In this document: in pieces, positions 34,328 to 42,972 of the stretch | Position numbering within the stretch: the first letter of the stretch is position 1 | How the letters are laid out: each line of letters opens with the position of its first letter | The notes under the pieces: generated by a model | Seen by the model: only the letters and a program-made list of their open reading frames with translations | The model's database searches: none | What the model was told of the DNA's origin: nothing | Origin: UBA7672 sp035995285 | Lineage (GTDB): Bacteria > Pseudomonadota > Alphaproteobacteria > Caulobacterales > Hyphomonadaceae | DNA: 61,451 bases | NCBI GenBank assembly: GCA_035995285.1 | Contig: DASYKO010000137.1 | Location: forward strand, 1 to 61,451 | Direction: 5' to 3' | Position numbers and translations under genes: made by a program

Positions 34328-35643
34328 TTTCTCATCCCCTCGTCCTCCAGATCGCCTCACTCAGCCCTGCCCGCCGCGTCGGCTATGTGCGCAAGGTATC
34401 ACCCGGCAGGATTGAAACATCCGGTCCGCTCGCCAGTGTCGGGGACATCTGTGAGATCGCAAGCGCTGACGCTGGTGGAGCGGCGGTTCTCGCGGAGGTC
34501 GCGGCGGTGCACGAGGAGCACCTCGTGCTCGTCTCGCTCGATCCCACGGCGCCGATCGCGCCAGAGGCCGAGGTGGTTGTCAGGCCAACTCGCAATCTCG
34601 GCCCGGTCGGTGACGCCTTCGCTGGCCGCGCCGTCGATGCCATGGGCCAACCGATCGATGGCGGTGGCGCAATATTGTCCGAAGCAATGGCGCCGCTGGA
34701 AGGCCGCGTTCTTGCGCCGCTGGAACGTCTGGACCCAAACAGGGTGCTTGAGACAGGCGTCCGTGCACTGGACGGCTTGCTCACCCTCGGCCACGGGCAA
34801 CGGATCGGGATCCTCGCGGCGGCCGGTGTCGGCAAGACCACGCTCATGCGGCAGCTTGCAACCCAGGCCACCGCGGACAGGTGCATCCTTTGCCTGGTCG
34901 GGGAACGTGGGCGCGAGGTTGAAGGGATATGGCGCGATCTCGCTTCACGCGCCGACAGGAACCGGTTTACCTGCGTCGCCGCTACATCCGATCTCAGCGC
35001 GCCCTTACGGGTCCGTTCGGTTCACCAGGCGCTCTGCCTGGCCGAACACTGGCGGGCGAAGGGCGAGCACGTGCTCCTGATCGTGGATTCGGTCACTCGC
35101 TACGCCATGGCCCTGCGCGAGATTGGCCTGGCCGCTGGGGCGCCCCCCACCCTGCGCGCCTATACGCCCAATGTGTTCGCGGCCCTGCCTCGTCTGGTGG
35201 AGCGTTGCGGAGGCGCCAGCGATGGAGGATCAATAACCGCCGTGATCACCGTGCTCAGCGAAACGGACGATGTGGACGATCCGATCGTCGAGATCATGAA
35301 ATCGCTGCTGGACGGGCATATCGTCCTGTCGAGACAGCTGGCAGAACAGGGGCACTTTCCGGCGATCGACGTTTTGCGCAGTGTCAGCAGGCAGTCGGGC
35401 CAGCTTATGAACGCATCCCACGCTCCGGTCGCAAAGCGGACGCTTGGGTTGCTGGCCGCATATGACGATGCCCGCCTGATGATCGAAGGCGGCATCTACA
35501 AATCCGGAACCAACGCGCACACCGACGAGGCAATACGCGCACGCGAGCCGATCGCTGCCTTCCTGAAGCAGCGCCACGACGAGCGGACGCCGCCCGCAGA
35601 AACGTTCAAGCGTCTGGTCAGCGCGGTGCAGAACCATGCGTGA
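34324..35643 (+). CDS. fliI: Flagellar export ATPase FliI
   Basis: A 439-residue F1-beta-like ATPase. The Walker A motif is GILAAAGVGKTTL with Lys171. ERGREVEGIWRDL, the Walker B LLIVDSVTRYAMALREIGLAAGAPP, and the flagellar-type SETDDVDDPIVEIMKSLLDGHIVLSRQLAEQGHFPAIDVL all follow. All ATPase residues appear present. It energises or times substrate unloading at FlhA. Normal length (about 440). It overlaps fliH and fliJ. Confidence 0.97.
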   Translation: MISHPLVLQIASLSPARRVGYVRKVSPGRIETSGPLASVGDICEIASADAGGAAVLAEVAAVHEEHLVLVSLDPTAPIAPEAEVVVRPTRNLGPVGDAFAGRAVDAMGQPIDGGGAILSEAMAPLEGRVLAPLERLDPNRVLETGVRALDGLLTLGHGQRIGILAAAGVGKTTLMRQLATQATADRCILCLVGERGREVEGIWRDLASRADRNRFTCVAATSDLSAPLRVRSVHQALCLAEHWRAKGEHVLLIVDSVTRYAMALREIGLAAGAPPTLRAYTPNVFAALPRLVERCGGASDGGSITAVITVLSETDDVDDPIVEIMKSLLDGHIVLSRQLAEQGHFPAIDVLRSVSRQSGQLMNASHAPVAKRTLGLLAAYDDARLMIEGGIYKSGTNAHTDEAIRAREPIAAFLKQRHDERTPPAETFKRLVSAVQNHA

Positions 35644-36091
35644 CCGCCAGAACGCCCGTGACGCCCAGACGCTCTCGCGCCTTCGCTCCCTGCAGAAAGC
35701 CGCCGAACAGCAGACATTGCTGGATGCTCGGGCAACAGCCGAGGCGCGCTCGCAGGACGTCGAAAACGCCAAACTGGAAGTGGACGAAGCCGTCGCCTTC
35801 TGGATGAACAGCGCTGGCAATGGGGCCGTGGTCGATCCGGCCCAACTTGGCCTCGCCTCTGCGGTTCTGACGCAAAGCGAGGGCCGTCTTTCTGCGGCGC
35901 ACGAACTTCAGCATCAGGCGGACGAAACCGCCGAGATTCAGCGTCAGCGTGTTTCGGAAAGCGTGGTGCGCCTGGGGCAGGCCCAGGAGACCGAGCGCGT
36001 TCTCGGCCGGCGCCTTCAGCACCGTCTGGAAGAACGGCGGCTGTCCACGATCGAAGACCGCATAGCATTCGACTGGAGGCCCCGTGGCTGA
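35636..36091 (+). CDS. fliJ: FliJ-like coiled-coil export protein
   Basis: A 151-residue, almost entirely helical, charged protein. An Arg/Gln-rich start (RDRQNARDAQTLSRLRSLQKAAEQQTLL) and a second long helix (HELQHQADETAEIQRQRVSESVVRLGQAQETERVL) predict an antiparallel coiled coil. FliJ is the stalk in the FliI hexamer. Sequence conservation of FliJ is always weak, so the assignment depends on fold, size and position after fliI. It overlaps fliI and the next gene by eight bases each. Confidence 0.75.
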   Translation: MRDRQNARDAQTLSRLRSLQKAAEQQTLLDARATAEARSQDVENAKLEVDEAVAFWMNSAGNGAVVDPAQLGLASAVLTQSEGRLSAAHELQHQADETAEIQRQRVSESVVRLGQAQETERVLGRRLQHRLEERRLSTIEDRIAFDWRPRG

Positions 36092-37259
36092 GATCCTTCC
36101 CAACCTTCCCTCCGATCAACGCGCGGGCGCTTTGGACATCGAGCGGCGATGGGAAACAGGCGCGCCCGGCGCTGAAGGCGCGTTTGCGGAACTGTTGCGC
36201 ATGACGGGATCGCAGCAGCAATCCGCTGGCGATCTACTGCCTGACAATGGCGAGGCGGCGAGCGAACCGGCCGATCCAGCGCTGAAGCGTCTGCAGACGG
36301 ACCTGTCCGCGAAACACGCATCCGGCGATCTTGAGCAACCCATGCTGCCGAGGCCGCAAGACGGCGGAGGAGCCTTCGGGGTCACAGCCTATGGGCCGCT
36401 CAAATTTACAGAACAGGCGCCCGAGGCCCTCGCTCGCCTGCCGACCGGATCAGATCGACTGCCCCTGCCCGACCCGGTTGAAGCATTTCAGGCAAATGAC
36501 CTCGTCGGCCGCGCGCTTTCGCCAGCCTCCAGAGATGCGCCCGCCCCGGCGTCTTCAGGCTGGGCCAACAGCCAGGGCGCGCATTTGTTGGACACGGTGA
36601 GCCACGGGACACTTGGAGCTGACTCAAAGCCTGCAGCGCCGACAGGCGCGTCTCGCACGCTCGACGAGTTCGGCCTGGAGTCGGGCCGGCCGTCTGCAAT
36701 GGCGCTTGCGGACGCGCATAGCCAGCAAATGGCCCGCTTCGCGCCAGAGCCAACGCATGTCATCGAACTGCCGCACGCTGTTCCCCAAAACGCGGCACTT
36801 GAAGGCGCGGTAGAGGCGCCCGGCGAAGCAACAAAGGACTACGTCGATGCGAGGCGGCAGGCGCCGCCACACGGCACGCCAACGGCTTCGAGCCCTGCGA
36901 AACTCCCAAGCGAAACGTCAGCAGTGCAGCAGGCGCTCTCGCGCACCATTCCAGCTCGCCAGGAAGTGCGCGCCGAAACTTCCCCCAGGTCCGGAGTATC
37001 GGGCGAGTTGGAAAAGGCTCGTAGCCTCCTTCTCGAACAGGCTCGCCGGCAAGCACAAACGACCGCTGTTCACGTCGCCGTTGTCGCCGTCGAGGATGGC
37101 ATCCGCGTTGTGGCGCGCGCAGGCATCCTGCCGGAAACCGACAGGACAAAGCTCAAACATTCAATCACCGCGTTGCTTGCCGAACATGGGTTCGCGGATG
37201 CCAGCGTCTTTCTCGACGCAACGCCCAATCGTCCGGGCAAAGTTTCGGAACGAGGATAG
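36084..37259 (+). CDS. Putative hook-length control protein (FliK position)
   Basis: A 391-residue protein rich in Ala, Pro, Ser and Gln across residues 1-290, with no clear fold. A more ordered C-terminal part reads ARRQAQTTAVHVAVVAVEDGIRVVARAGILPETDRTKL...HGFADASVFLD. A long disordered N terminus plus small C-terminal domain and its place before flgD fit FliK, the molecular ruler. The usual FliK C-terminal LGxV-type motif was not found, so this is a positional call. Confidence 0.6.
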   Translation: MAEILPNLPSDQRAGALDIERRWETGAPGAEGAFAELLRMTGSQQQSAGDLLPDNGEAASEPADPALKRLQTDLSAKHASGDLEQPMLPRPQDGGGAFGVTAYGPLKFTEQAPEALARLPTGSDRLPLPDPVEAFQANDLVGRALSPASRDAPAPASSGWANSQGAHLLDTVSHGTLGADSKPAAPTGASRTLDEFGLESGRPSAMALADAHSQQMARFAPEPTHVIELPHAVPQNAALEGAVEAPGEATKDYVDARRQAPPHGTPTASSPAKLPSETSAVQQALSRTIPARQEVRAETSPRSGVSGELEKARSLLLEQARRQAQTTAVHVAVVAVEDGIRVVARAGILPETDRTKLKHSITALLAEHGFADASVFLDATPNRPGKVSERG

Positions 37260-37262
37260 GTC

Positions 37263-37706
37263 ATGCCGCAAACAGCGCCCATCTCTCCAGTCGGCGGGCA
37301 ATCCGCGGGGCAGTCATCTTCCACGCAGGACGCGGCGCAGAGCGCATTCGGCCTCGGCTTCGAGGATCTGCTCCGCATTGTGCTGACCCAACTCACCTAT
37401 CAGGACCCTTTGAAGCCGGTCGAGAATTTCGAGTTCGTCTCGCAGCTGGCGCAGTTCACCCAGATACAACAGACGCAAACAATGAGCGACCGGATGGCGA
37501 CGCTTACGCAAGCGGGCGCCATCAGCCAGGCGACGGGTCTGCTCTCCCGAAAGGTCGACATAAGCTCCGGGAACAGCACACTCACCGGCGTCGTCAAGTC
37601 GATCACATTCCAGTCGGGCGAGCCTCGCCTGACGATCCTGACCGCCAACAACCAGACCATCAGCAACGTAGCCCTGTCAGCCGTCAACAAGATCGCGGAG
37701 AACTAA
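37263..37706 (+). CDS. flgD: Hook cap protein FlgD (short)
   Basis: A 147-residue protein with the diagnostic FLEDLLRIVLTQLTYQDPLKP-like block (here FEDLLRIVLTQLTYQDPLKP), NFEFVSQLAQFTQIQQTQ and a following GLLSRKVDISSG segment. Typical FlgD is about 220-230 residues. Here most of the C-terminal FlgD/Ig-like region is missing and only about 50 residues follow the conserved part. It caps the growing hook. It ends two bases before flgE. Confidence 0.92.
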   Translation: MPQTAPISPVGGQSAGQSSSTQDAAQSAFGLGFEDLLRIVLTQLTYQDPLKPVENFEFVSQLAQFTQIQQTQTMSDRMATLTQAGAISQATGLLSRKVDISSGNSTLTGVVKSITFQSGEPRLTILTANNQTISNVALSAVNKIAEN

Positions 37707-37708
37707 TC

Positions 37709-38869
37709 ATGTTCAACTCAATATTCATCGGCCTGAGCGGAATGAATGCGTTCTCCGACGGCCTTCGGCAGATCAGCAACAACATCACGAACATCAACAC
37801 GACCGGGTTCAAGTCGACCGGTCTCGGCTTCTCCAGCATGTTCAGCCATGGCTCGGTCGACCATCAAGGCAACGGCCAGGGTGTCTCGCTGAGCGACCCG
37901 TGGCTTGATTTCTCGCAGGGTGAACTTCGTCAGACCAGCCGCGACCTAGATCTGTCTGTCGATGGCGACGGCTTCCTGGTGCTGCTCAAAGGCGCCGAGA
38001 CCTTCTACGCGCGGACAAGCAGCTTCGAGGTCGACAAGGAAGGTTACCTTGTCGTTTCAGGAACGAACAACCGGCTGGGCGTCCTCAACGAATCCGGGGT
38101 GCCCGTCGGCATCTCCATCAACGGCTATCGGACAAGCACTCCGGAACGCACAACCACTGTGAAGTTCGCTGACAACCTGTCCTCCACCGCCACCACCCAC
38201 AACCTGCCCAATATCAAGGTATTCGACGCAATGGGCGGATCCGACAACTGGTCAGCCAAATTCACGCGCGCAACATCAGATCCGGCCGGCCAGTGGACGC
38301 TGACGGTATCGGACAGCACGGGAACCGAAATCGGGCATCAAACCCTGAAGTTCAACAACGGGGTGATCGATCCGACGACGGCGAAACTCACCTTTGAGCA
38401 GGCAGGTACAGGCCGCTCGGCGGAGTTCGACTTTTCGGCAAACGTCACGTCCTTCTCCTCAGGCGACGCTTCCACCCTGCGTGCTGCCAGCATTGACGGT
38501 CACGGCGTCGGAGACATCACGGGCATCCGGGTGAACGACAAAGGCGAGGTCGAGATCAGCTACTCAAACGAGCAGAAGAAGACCTTGGGATCGGTAGCCA
38601 TCGCCAAGTTCCGCGATCCGCAGAAGCTCGAGGAACGCAGCGCCGGCCTGTTCGCCTACAATGGCCAGGACGGCATCGAATTTCTCACGAGCGCCCATGA
38701 AGAGGTCGGGCAAGTGATGTCCAACCGGCTCGAAGCGTCGAACGTCCAGCTATCCAAGGAGTTTGGGGATCTCATCCTCGTGCAACGCGGCTTCCAGGCG
38801 TCGTCGCAGGTCGTCAGCGTGTCCAACGACATGATCCAGCAATTGTTTGGCATCCGAGGTCAGGGATGA
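37709..38869 (+). CDS. flgE: Flagellar hook protein FlgE
   Basis: A 386-residue hook protein. Its N-terminal helix carries SNNITNINTTGFKSTGLGF and then LDFSQGELRQTSRDLDLSVDGDGFLVL. The FlgE D2-type middle includes KVFDAMGGSDNWSAKFTR, and the C terminus reads SNRLEASNVQLSKEFGDLILVQRGFQASSQVVSVSNDMIQQLF. Length is normal for a hook. No flgK or flgL follows, so what this hook would carry is not encoded nearby. It overlaps the next gene by four bases. Confidence 0.95.
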   Translation: MFNSIFIGLSGMNAFSDGLRQISNNITNINTTGFKSTGLGFSSMFSHGSVDHQGNGQGVSLSDPWLDFSQGELRQTSRDLDLSVDGDGFLVLLKGAETFYARTSSFEVDKEGYLVVSGTNNRLGVLNESGVPVGISINGYRTSTPERTTTVKFADNLSSTATTHNLPNIKVFDAMGGSDNWSAKFTRATSDPAGQWTLTVSDSTGTEIGHQTLKFNNGVIDPTTAKLTFEQAGTGRSAEFDFSANVTSFSSGDASTLRAASIDGHGVGDITGIRVNDKGEVEISYSNEQKKTLGSVAIAKFRDPQKLEERSAGLFAYNGQDGIEFLTSAHEEVGQVMSNRLEASNVQLSKEFGDLILVQRGFQASSQVVSVSNDMIQQLFGIRGQG

Positions 38870-39657
38870 TGAGTTCCAGCCAGGCATGGCTTCCACCGAT
38901 TGCATTGTTCGACGGCGTTCTAAGTGGCCGTGTCGGCGGCTTGGTGGCGCAATGGGAAAAACGCTGGATAGGAAGGCCAAAGGGCCTGTCTACGCGCATC
39001 GCCGCCGAAGGCGCGATTGTGAAAGCGCACACGGCTGCATGGGGAACTCATTGTGGCGGGCTTGTCGCCGCAATCGAGGAAGCAGCGCTTGTCCGGCTGG
39101 CATGCCAGCTTCTTTGCATCAAGAACCCTCCGAAAAAGATGCAGGAGGCGGATGCGCATCTGCTGCGCAGCGTGGGCGAGGCGTGCCTTCGAAATCTGCT
39201 CACCGACCTTGCAGCCGGCCTTGGTTTGTCAGGCGAGATTTCTGCCGTTGAGCCAACGGACTTGCCGGGGCTGGCCCGGAATCCAGCCATGCGCTTCATC
39301 CTCAATCCGGCGAGCCTGCCGCGCGGCATCGACCTTTTCCTGAGCCAGGACGCCGCCGTCTCGGCCAGGAAGATGCACCTTGCGCCACCTCGCGAACCGC
39401 GGCCGCTAGGCGCGCGAAGGGCAGCGGCGGAAGCACAAGAAATCCGGGTTGGCGCCTGCATCGGATGGGGTCAGGTCGGACTATCTGACCTTCGCTCCCT
39501 GATGCCGGACGATGTGATCGTGCTGGACGGCGCGCTCGGAAAGGATCTGGTCCTGCATGTCGATGGCCGCGCCACGGCCGATCCGCTGATTGAACTCGCT
39601 CAATCGGGACCCGCGCTGGTTCTGCGCGAACGAAAGATGACCACGAGGGCAGCATGA
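38866..39657 (+). CDS. Divergent FliM-like protein with C-terminal SpoA domain
   Basis: A 263-residue protein directly before fliN, where fliM or its T3SS counterpart is expected. The C-terminal 70 residues (QEIRVGACIGWGQVGLSDLRSLMPDDVIVLDGALGKDLVLHVDGRATADPLIEL) look like a SpoA domain of the FliM/FliN/SctQ kind. The N-terminal 190 residues lack the GGxG-type and EIGN-type motifs of the FliM CheC-like middle domain, and lack the N-terminal CheY-binding motif. It is also about 70-100 residues shorter than FliM. It resembles the two-part layout of injectisome SctQ more than a chemotaxis-responsive FliM (inference). Confidence 0.7.
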   Translation: MMSSSQAWLPPIALFDGVLSGRVGGLVAQWEKRWIGRPKGLSTRIAAEGAIVKAHTAAWGTHCGGLVAAIEEAALVRLACQLLCIKNPPKKMQEADAHLLRSVGEACLRNLLTDLAAGLGLSGEISAVEPTDLPGLARNPAMRFILNPASLPRGIDLFLSQDAAVSARKMHLAPPREPRPLGARRAAAEAQEIRVGACIGWGQVGLSDLRSLMPDDVIVLDGALGKDLVLHVDGRATADPLIELAQSGPALVLRERKMTTRAA

Positions 39658-39956
39658 GCAGCATGAACGGTCATCTGGGCGGAGACGGCGCAAGCCAGGG
39701 CGTCAAGCTCAACGGCTCTCACGGCCCCACGCAGACCGTCCTCGACAATGTCGATGTGCGGGTCGAAACGTTCGTCGGCGAAACCAAGATGCCCCTCGCC
39801 CGCCTCAATGCGCTGAAGACGGGAGGCATCGTCGCACTGGACGCTGGCCTCAATGAACTGGTGGAGCTGCGCGTCAACGGCGTGACCATCGCTCATGGCG
39901 AGCTCGTGGCGGTCGGGGACAAGTTTGGCGTTCGTATCGTCAAGGTCGCGCAATGA
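39654..39956 (+). CDS. fliN: C-ring protein FliN
   Basis: A 100-residue SpoA-domain protein. TVLDNVDVRVETFVGETKMPLARLNALKTGGIVALDAGLNELVELRVNGVTIAHGELVAVGDKFGVRIVKV is the standard FliN core, preceded by a short Gly/Asn-rich tail. FliN forms the base of the C-ring and the docking site for FliH-FliI. Length is within the normal range. Start and stop overlap both neighbours by four bases. Confidence 0.95.
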   Translation: MSSMNGHLGGDGASQGVKLNGSHGPTQTVLDNVDVRVETFVGETKMPLARLNALKTGGIVALDAGLNELVELRVNGVTIAHGELVAVGDKFGVRIVKVAQ

Positions 39957-40393
39957 AGCGTGAGGAGTTGGGGGAAATGGCGAGAGGCGCGAGGCGGTTT
40001 GGCCTCGCGCTTCTTGCTGTTGCGCTCGCTGGCCCCGTCGATGCCCAGACATTGGGCGGAGGCGGCGATCTCGAAATCCCCTTTCTCCGCATTGCCGCCG
40101 CCCTGATTGTCGGCATTCTCATTGCGATCGGCGCGGCGCTGCTACTGAAGCGTCATCTCGGCGCCGGCATCAAGCTTCCCTCGCTCTTCAGCCTGCAAGC
40201 CACGGGGCGCGCCAGCCGGCAGATCAAGGTTCAGGAAACGCATCGCCTCAGTCCCCATGCCGACCTTTGCAGGTTCAGCGTATCGAGCCGCGAATACCTC
40301 GTCATCGTGTCTGCGCACGGGACCGAAGTACTCAATGTCTCGGAGGGCGACGACTCCGGCAAAGCTCAACCCCCGGCCGCCGCCCGCCAATGA
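39953..40393 (+). CDS. fliO: Flagellar export assembly protein FliO
   Basis: A 146-residue protein with an N-terminal signal-like segment (FGLALLAVALAGPVDA), a single membrane helix at about 44-66 (FLRIAAALIVGILIAIGAALLL) and a cytoplasmic FliO-type domain (RQIKVQETHRLSPHADLCRFSVSSREYLVIVSAHGTEVL). FliO helps to assemble the FliP ring. It sits directly before fliP, as is standard, with a four-base overlap. FliO is flagellum-specific and has no injectisome counterpart. Confidence 0.88.
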   Translation: MKREELGEMARGARRFGLALLAVALAGPVDAQTLGGGGDLEIPFLRIAAALIVGILIAIGAALLLKRHLGAGIKLPSLFSLQATGRASRQIKVQETHRLSPHADLCRFSVSSREYLVIVSAHGTEVLNVSEGDDSGKAQPPAAARQ

Positions 40394-41106
40394 GAGCACC
40401 CCTCTCTCTCCTCATTTTTCTAGCCGGCGCCCTGCTGCTGCCGGGCGAGGCCATTGCGCAGACGGGGCCTGCGGCCACACCGACCTCGGATCTGCTGAGA
40501 ACAGGACTGCTCCTTACCGCCCTGGCCGTTGTCCCGGCTGTCTTCATCAGCATGACGTCGTTCATTCGTATCGCTGTTGTTCTGTCCATGATCCGGCACG
40601 CATTCGGCATGCCGGAGACGCCGCCCAACGCCGTTCTGGTGAGCCTCGCGATTTTCCTCACCGCTTTCGTCATGGGGCCGACCTTTACGGCGCTGAACAC
40701 TGGCGCCATCCAACCCTTGCTCGCCAACAAGATCGATCTGGAAACTGCTCTGAAGGAGGGCTCAGCCCCGCTGCGTGACTTCATGCTTGCCCAGACGCGC
40801 GATGAGGATATCGCCGCAGTCTACCGGCTCGCAGGAGAAAAAACACCAGAGACGCCGCAGGGCGTCGATATTCTGAAACTTGCGCCGGCCTTCATCCTCA
40901 ACGAACTCAGGGTCTCTTTCACGATCGGATTCGTGATCCTGCTGCCCTTCCTGCTCATCGAGATCGTTGTCGCCAGCATATTGTTGTCTCTCGGCATGAT
41001 GATGGTGCCTCCCGCCACCATCTCTCTGCCGATCAAATTGCTGATGTTCGTCATGATCGACGGATGGGCCCTCGTGCTGGAGGGCGTGATCGGAAGTTTC
41101 CGATGA
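40390..41106 (+). CDS. fliP: Flagellar export gate protein FliP
   Basis: A 238-residue protein with a cleavable-type leader (LLIFLAGALLLPGEAIAQ). FliP family blocks follow: TSFIRIAVVLSMIRHAFGMPETPPN, FLTAFVMGPTF and the C-terminal PAFILNELRVSFTIGFVILLPFLLIEIVVASILLSLGMMMVPP, then LPIKLLMFVMIDGW. The ATG at 40390 overlaps the fliO stop; a longer frame begins inside fliO. FliP forms the central pore with FliQ and FliR, which are encoded 19 kb away at the other end of the cluster. Confidence 0.96.
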   Translation: MRAPLSLLIFLAGALLLPGEAIAQTGPAATPTSDLLRTGLLLTALAVVPAVFISMTSFIRIAVVLSMIRHAFGMPETPPNAVLVSLAIFLTAFVMGPTFTALNTGAIQPLLANKIDLETALKEGSAPLRDFMLAQTRDEDIAAVYRLAGEKTPETPQGVDILKLAPAFILNELRVSFTIGFVILLPFLLIEIVVASILLSLGMMMVPPATISLPIKLLMFVMIDGWALVLEGVIGSFR

Positions 41107-41849
41107 AGGCGAGCCGGCATTCCGTCGGGCTGGCCCTCGTCGAGCGGCAGCGCGAAGTCGAGGCGTCGCTGTGGCGGCGCTTGCGGTACGAAAACGATGT
41201 ACCGTCTCGCGAGCTGCTGTTCGAGCGATATCAGAGTCTTGCCCGCCGCATAGCGCTCAGCGAGCTTCATCGGCGTCCTGGCTACGGCCTGGATCGAACG
41301 GATTTCCTGCAGCTCGCCTATGGAGGTCTGCTTGAGGCAATCGACAGGTTCGACCCTCTTCACGGCGCACCCTTTTCCGCTTACGCCCGCCGCCGAATTC
41401 GTGGGGCCATCTCGGACGGCCTCGCTAAGTCCAGCGAGGGCGCGGCCCAGTACAGTCATGCGCGCAAGCTGGAGACGGAAAGACTTCGGTCGCTGGATGA
41501 CCCTTCCGCGGCCAGGAGTGACGGCGACGCAATCGCCCAGCTTTCCGACATGGCGGTCGCACTTGCCCTTGGGTTCATGATCGAATCTTCCAAACACGCG
41601 GCCGGCGCCAGGAACCTTGAAGAGCTGTGCGCCTATGAGTCCGTGAACTGGCGCGAGGCCGAACTTTCCGTGCTGCAGGAAGTCGAGCAATTGCCGGAGG
41701 TCGAGCAGACCATCCTGAAACAACACTACCTACAGGAGATGTCGTTCAAGGACATTGCATCGGTGCTCCGCCTGAGCAAGGGTCGCGTGTCTCAGCTCCA
41801 TCGCGCTGCGCTTGAACGGTTGAGAACACGAATTCGAAGTCAGCTATAG
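41103..41849 (+). CDS. fliA: FliA-type sigma factor (sigma-28 family)
   Basis: A 248-residue sigma factor lacking region 1. Region 2 reads LAYGGLLEAIDRFDPLHGAPFSAYARRRIRGAISDGLAKSS, the classic sigma-28 form. Region 4 is QLPEVEQTILKQHYLQEMSFKDIASVLRLSKGRVSQLHRAALERLR. It would direct late promoters of the system. No anti-sigma factor FlgM is visible nearby. Start at 41103 overlaps the fliP stop. Several well-studied alphaproteobacteria lack fliA, so its presence inside the cluster is worth noting. Confidence 0.88.
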   Translation: MKASRHSVGLALVERQREVEASLWRRLRYENDVPSRELLFERYQSLARRIALSELHRRPGYGLDRTDFLQLAYGGLLEAIDRFDPLHGAPFSAYARRRIRGAISDGLAKSSEGAAQYSHARKLETERLRSLDDPSAARSDGDAIAQLSDMAVALALGFMIESSKHAAGARNLEELCAYESVNWREAELSVLQEVEQLPEVEQTILKQHYLQEMSFKDIASVLRLSKGRVSQLHRAALERLRTRIRSQL

Positions 41850-41860
41850 GGAAACGGGTT

Positions 41861-42421
41861 ATGGCAGGACTTTGCAACGATGCGACCCTCGAAGCTATTG
41901 TCCGCGAAATGCAGGCAGGGGCCGATCAGCTGAAGCATGTGAAAGGGTTGCTGGAGGAATATCCGGAGGATGCTCGCCTTCATTTCCTGTGCGGGTCGAT
42001 GCTGGTCCAGGCCGGCAGGCTGATCGAAGGTCACAACGAGCTGAAAAAAGCTGTCGCGCTAGCGCCCGACTTTGCCATCGCCCGCTTCCAGCTCGGCCTG
42101 TTCCAGCTTACCTCGGGCGAGGCGGTCAACGCTCTGGAAACGTTTGGCCGTCTCGACGGGCTTGCCGACAGCCACTACCTGCGCAAGTTCGTCGATGGAT
42201 TGCGCTGCCTGATCCGAGATGATTTTGCGCGGGCCATCACGAACCTTCGCGAAGGCATACGGCTCAACAACGAGAACCTGCCGCTCAATGGCGACATGCA
42301 GATGATCATCCGGCAATGCGAAGCGCTGATCGCCGATGTGAAGCCGGGGGAGGACGAAGGCGGGGTGTCGGAAACGTCGCTCATTCTGCGGCAAGGCGCA
42401 GGCCGCAGGACATTGAACTAG
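41861..42421 (+). CDS. Small TPR protein at the end of the flagellar-type cluster
   Basis: A 186-residue soluble protein with three to four TPR-like helical pairs: LLEEYPEDARLHFLCGSMLVQAGRLIEGHNELKKAVALAPDFAIARFQLGLFQLTSGEAVNALETF, and then RCLIRDDFARAITNLREGI. Size and composition are close to class II type III secretion chaperones (about 160-180 residues), but also to many general TPR proteins. It begins 12 bases after fliA and belongs to the same transcript. The partner is unknown. Confidence 0.7.
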   Translation: MAGLCNDATLEAIVREMQAGADQLKHVKGLLEEYPEDARLHFLCGSMLVQAGRLIEGHNELKKAVALAPDFAIARFQLGLFQLTSGEAVNALETFGRLDGLADSHYLRKFVDGLRCLIRDDFARAITNLREGIRLNNENLPLNGDMQMIIRQCEALIADVKPGEDEGGVSETSLILRQGAGRRTLN

Positions 42422-42442
42422 GTTGAACAGGAGAAGGCTGGC

Positions 42443-42784
42443 GTGACACGGATCACGAACAGCGATCAGGTCTTGATGCTCCTTCGGAGCCATCTCCAGC
42501 GCGCTCAGCGTGGAGAACGAAAATCTGTCGCAGCGCCCTCTCGCAGCGGCCCGTCTCAAACTCCCATCGAGCGCGTTCAGAATCTGCTGCGCGACGAAGA
42601 ACTGCCGGAACCGGAGGTTGAACGAGCGCTGGTTCGCGGCCTCTTGATGCATGAATTTGGAACAGATGTTTCCAATGATGCCAAGTTCCAGACGATCGTC
42701 GAAGACGTGCTGGCGATGATCCGTCGCGACGAGAGCGCCAATCGCCTCCTGAAACTCGCTATTCGCCAGTTAGCCGAACGCTGA
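42443..42784 (+). CDS. Hypothetical helical protein, last gene of the flagellar-type cluster
   Basis: A 113-residue protein starting at GTG behind AGGAGAAGG. It has a basic first third (LLRSHLQRAQRGERKSVAAPSRSG) and an acidic helical remainder (NLLRDEELPEPEVERALVRGLLMHEFG, FQTIVEDVLAMIRRD). No membrane segment and no named family were recognised. Its position 22 bases after the TPR gene suggests co-expression and perhaps complex formation with it. Confidence 0.6.
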   Translation: MTRITNSDQVLMLLRSHLQRAQRGERKSVAAPSRSGPSQTPIERVQNLLRDEELPEPEVERALVRGLLMHEFGTDVSNDAKFQTIVEDVLAMIRRDESANRLLKLAIRQLAER

Positions 42785-42972
42785 CAGCGGATCCCACGCC
42801 AGGCGGCGTAAGGAGGGCGACTTCTCAAAATCCGTCAGCCGCGCCGTCGCCTGCCTGATATTTGGGCTATCGGGGTGGGGACAGGCCCGAAAATGGCAGG
42901 AGGTTGCGGCGGCAACGTGCTAACCCCAGAAACGAGGCTGGCGGTGAGCCAAACGGTGGGAAACCGGGACGC

